Assembly (NCBI RefSeq): GCF_000875895.1
Contig: NZ_JXCF01000026.1
Coordinates: 203,418 to 267,417 of the forward strand
Direction of reading: 5' to 3'
DNA length: 64,000 bases
From: Staphylococcus gallinarum
Lineage (GTDB): Bacteria > Bacillota > Bacilli > Staphylococcales > Staphylococcaceae
In this document: piece after piece, positions 62,141 to 64,000 of the stretch
Position numbering within the stretch: the first letter of the stretch is position 1
Layout of the letters: every line of letters begins with the position of its first letter
Made by a program: the position numbers and the translations under genes
The notes under the pieces: model-generated
The model's input: the letters and a program-made list of their open reading frames with translations, nothing else
Told to the model about the DNA's origin: nothing
The model's database searches: none

Positions 62141-62158
62141 TTGTGATTTTTGTCACAA
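62141..62158. promoter_or_regulatory. Rex-like operator before cydA
   Basis: TTGTGATTTTTGTCACAA is a dyad with perfect TTGTGA/TCACAA outer arms. It matches TTGTGAA-N4-TTCACAA at 16 of 18 positions and covers the first transcribed bases, where a repressor would block the cydAB promoter. Rex, which senses NADH/NAD+, controls cydAB in Bacillus subtilis. Confidence 0.7.
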
Positions 62159-62179
62159 ATAAAAATAAAAGGTGATAAT

Positions 62180-63535
62180 ATGGATTCAGTTGAATTAGCA
62201 AGATTTCTAACTGCAATGACGCTTGCAGTGCACATAATTTTTGCGACAATCGGTGTGGGAATGCCGCTTATGTTTGCAATTGCTGAATTTTTAGGTATTA
62301 GAAATAATGATCCTAAATATATAACTTTAGCAAAACGTTGGTCAAAAGGTTATACCATTACTGTAGCTGTCGGTGTTGTGACAGGTACAATTATTGGTTT
62401 ACAGCTATCTCTATTGTGGCCTACATTTATGCAAATGGGTGGTCACGTAATTGCATTACCATTATTTATGGAAACTTTTGCATTCTTCTTTGAAGCAATA
62501 TTCTTGAGTATATACTTATATACTTGGGATCGATTTAAAAATAAATGGACGCACTTTTGGATTAGTATACCTGTAATATTAGGTGGTTCATTTTCAGCGT
62601 TCTTTATCACTGCAGTTAACTCATTTATGAATACACCTGCAGGATTTGAAATGAAAAATGGCAAAATGATTAATGTGGAACCTTGGGCAGCTATGTTTAA
62701 TGATTCATTCTTAGTACGTTCATTCCATGTTGTAGCGACAGCATTGATGACAATGGCGTTCGTGTTAGCTGCAGTAGCAGCATTTAAACTATTAAAGAAT
62801 AAATTTGCTCAGGATACCGAATATCATAAAAAGGCACTTAAGCTTACGATGATATTAGGGTTAATTTTTACATTAGGCTCAATGTTAGCAGGAGATATGT
62901 CAGCTAAGTTTCTTCACAAAGAACAGCCTGAGAAGCTTGCTGCCTATGAGTGGCATTTTGATACTGAGTCTAAGGCAGATCTAGTGTTATTTGGTACTTT
63001 AGACGAAAAAACACAAGAAGTTTCGGGTGCTATTAAAATTCCAGGCGTATTAAGCTTTTTAGCAGATAATAACTTTAATACAAAGGTGAAAGGCTTAGAT
63101 GAGTTCCCGAAAGAATTAAGACCACCTATGATAGTACATTACTACTTTGATTTGATGGTATTTATGGGTGTGTTCTGTATGGTTGTTTCAGGTGCCTATG
63201 TAATGACATTAGTCTTTAAAAAATTGAAGAAATTCACTTACTCCAAAGCTATGTTATATGGTGCGTTATTAACAGGGCCAGCAGCATTATTAGCGATAGA
63301 ATTTGGTTGGTTCTTAACAGAACAAGGACGCCAACCATGGATGGTTAGAGGCTATCTTAAGGTTGCAGACGCAGCCACTCAAGCTGGTGGATTAACGTTA
63401 GTTACGGTATTATTCGCACTCTTATATATCGTTCTTATTGTTACTTCGTCTTATGTATTAATTAGGATGTTTAAACATAAGCCTGCTTATAAAGACGTTG
63501 AAAAACTAAAGCAAGAAAGAGGTGATTTATCATGA
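62180..63535 (+). CDS. cydA: Cytochrome bd-type quinol oxidase subunit I
   Basis: The 451-residue protein has nine membrane segments, the haem His in MTLAVHIIFATIGVG, the GRQPW motif (LTEQGRQPWMVRGYL) at the quinol site, and a short Q-loop as in other Firmicutes. It oxidises menaquinol at low oxygen. AAGGTGATAAT precedes the ATG chosen; an alternative start ten codons upstream would fall within the Rex-like site. It overlaps cydB by four bases. Confidence 0.94.
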   Translation: MDSVELARFLTAMTLAVHIIFATIGVGMPLMFAIAEFLGIRNNDPKYITLAKRWSKGYTITVAVGVVTGTIIGLQLSLLWPTFMQMGGHVIALPLFMETFAFFFEAIFLSIYLYTWDRFKNKWTHFWISIPVILGGSFSAFFITAVNSFMNTPAGFEMKNGKMINVEPWAAMFNDSFLVRSFHVVATALMTMAFVLAAVAAFKLLKNKFAQDTEYHKKALKLTMILGLIFTLGSMLAGDMSAKFLHKEQPEKLAAYEWHFDTESKADLVLFGTLDEKTQEVSGAIKIPGVLSFLADNNFNTKVKGLDEFPKELRPPMIVHYYFDLMVFMGVFCMVVSGAYVMTLVFKKLKKFTYSKAMLYGALLTGPAALLAIEFGWFLTEQGRQPWMVRGYLKVADAATQAGGLTLVTVLFALLYIVLIVTSSYVLIRMFKHKPAYKDVEKLKQERGDLS

Positions 63536-64000
63536 TATTTGCATATATAGGAATCACAGTACTATGGTTTTTCTTATTTTGCTATATTATTGTTGCCTCT
63601 ATTGACTTTGGGGCAGGATTCTTTACATTACACGCGAAAGTAACGAAACAAGATAAAAAGATAAATCATTTAATTGCAAGATACTTAAATCCTGTTTGGG
63701 AAGTAACGAATGTATTCTTCGTTTTCTTCTTTGTTGGAATGGTAGGATTTTTCCCAGACACTGCGAAATATTTCGGTTCAGTGCTATTACTGCCAGCCTC
63801 TATTGCTGTTATTTTGATTTCAATTAGAGGTAGCTTTTATGCATTTGAAAATTATGGTCCAGATACGAAATTACCGTGGTTAGCTTTATATGGAATTGCT
63901 GGTTTATTTATACCCGCCGCATTAGCTACGACATTAACAATTTCAGAAGGTGGCTTTATTAAAGAGCATGCCGGTAACATCGATTTGAATTGGGTGGAAT
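63532..64000 (+). CDS. cydB: Cytochrome bd-type quinol oxidase subunit II, 3' truncated by window end
   Basis: The frame is open from ATG at 63532 to the window edge (156 codons). It starts MIFAYIGITVLWFFLFCYII, followed by IDFGAGFF and NPVWEVTNVFFVFFFVGM, which fit CydB. AGAGG lies upstream, and the ATG overlaps the cydA stop (ATGA), so the subunits are translationally coupled. The rest lies beyond the window, where S. aureus order would also predict ktrC. Confidence 0.94.
   Translation, partial: MIFAYIGITVLWFFLFCYIIVASIDFGAGFFTLHAKVTKQDKKINHLIARYLNPVWEVTNVFFVFFFVGMVGFFPDTAKYFGSVLLLPASIAVILISIRGSFYAFENYGPDTKLPWLALYGIAGLFIPAALATTLTISEGGFIKEHAGNIDLNWVE

Noticed and set aside
1..64000. CRISPR array
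   Set aside because: No series of regularly spaced identical repeats and no cas-like genes were seen.

Overview
The window is a piece of a Staphylococcus chromosome. It is AT-rich, uses staphylococcal ribosome binding sites (AAGGAGG type, with occasional GTG or TTG starts), and follows the gene order known from Staphylococcus aureus: htrA-ktrD-lplA-comK, menA/menFDHB, patA, atlR/atl, lcpB, fmtA, qoxABCD, folD, the purEKCSQLFMNHD operon, ykoEDC, auxA, ptsHI, cydAB. It is probably not S. aureus itself. The ssp protease operon that S. aureus carries between menB and the aminotransferase gene is absent. An arsRBC operon and a capA-like gene sit beside the tRNAs. A flavohaemoglobin gene follows qox. 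The Atl autolysin has a long acidic Ser/Thr/Asp-rich propeptide and lacks one GW module. A coagulase-negative species is the likeliest source; I cannot name it from sequence alone.

Layout. 1-4.3 kb: HtrA-type protease (5' end cut off), potassium channel subunit KtrD, and a metallophosphatase-like protein with a degenerate active site. 4.4-7.5 kb: CPBP-like membrane protein, DUF2187 protein, lipoate ligase, IDEAL-domain protein and ComK. 7.65-7.81 kb: tRNA-Asn and tRNA-Ser. 7.9-11.4 kb: capA-like gene and arsRBC. 11.5-12.7 kb: an unlisted 28-codon cationic peptide gene, a TM2 protein and an acetyltransferase. 12.8-18.5 kb: menaquinone genes, menA facing away from menFDHB. 18.7-22.2 kb: SarZ-like regulator, PatA aminotransferase, membrane acyltransferase and AtlR. 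22.3-32.1 kb: cell-envelope block (atl, GNAT, DUF2538, lcpB, phosphosugar mutase, fmtA). 32.2-39.2 kb: nucleoside hydrolase, quinol oxidase qoxABCD, a small secreted Ig-like protein and flavohaemoglobin. 39.4-51.7 kb: folD and the divergent 11-gene purine operon. 51.7-52.4 kb: an intergenic stretch holding a dead IS1182-type transposase fragment. 52.4-55.5 kb: TPP-riboswitch-controlled ykoEDC ECF transporter. 55.6-64 kb: a small charged protein, AuxA, an rRNA methyltransferase, a DUF697-like protein, ptsHI, a glutaredoxin-like protein, cydA and the start of cydB.

How the parts work together. Much of the window serves respiration: menaquinone synthesis (menAFDHB), two quinol oxidases (qox and cyd), NO detoxification (hmp) and lipoate attachment. 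Rex-like dyads lie upstream of menF, hmp and cydA, which suggests redox control of part of this set. A second theme is the cell wall: autolysin and its repressor, an LCP glycopolymer ligase, FmtA, AuxA and a sugar-phosphate mutase. A third is one-carbon and purine metabolism (folD plus pur) with thiamine-precursor uptake.

The most notable unexplained items are the 28-residue cationic peptide at 11547-11633, the Rex-like sites, a perfect 24-bp palindrome upstream of atl, the long hairpin immediately before patA, the missing GW module in Atl, and the IS1182 relic. Functional calls rest on motifs read by eye and remembered family knowledge; no database search was run.
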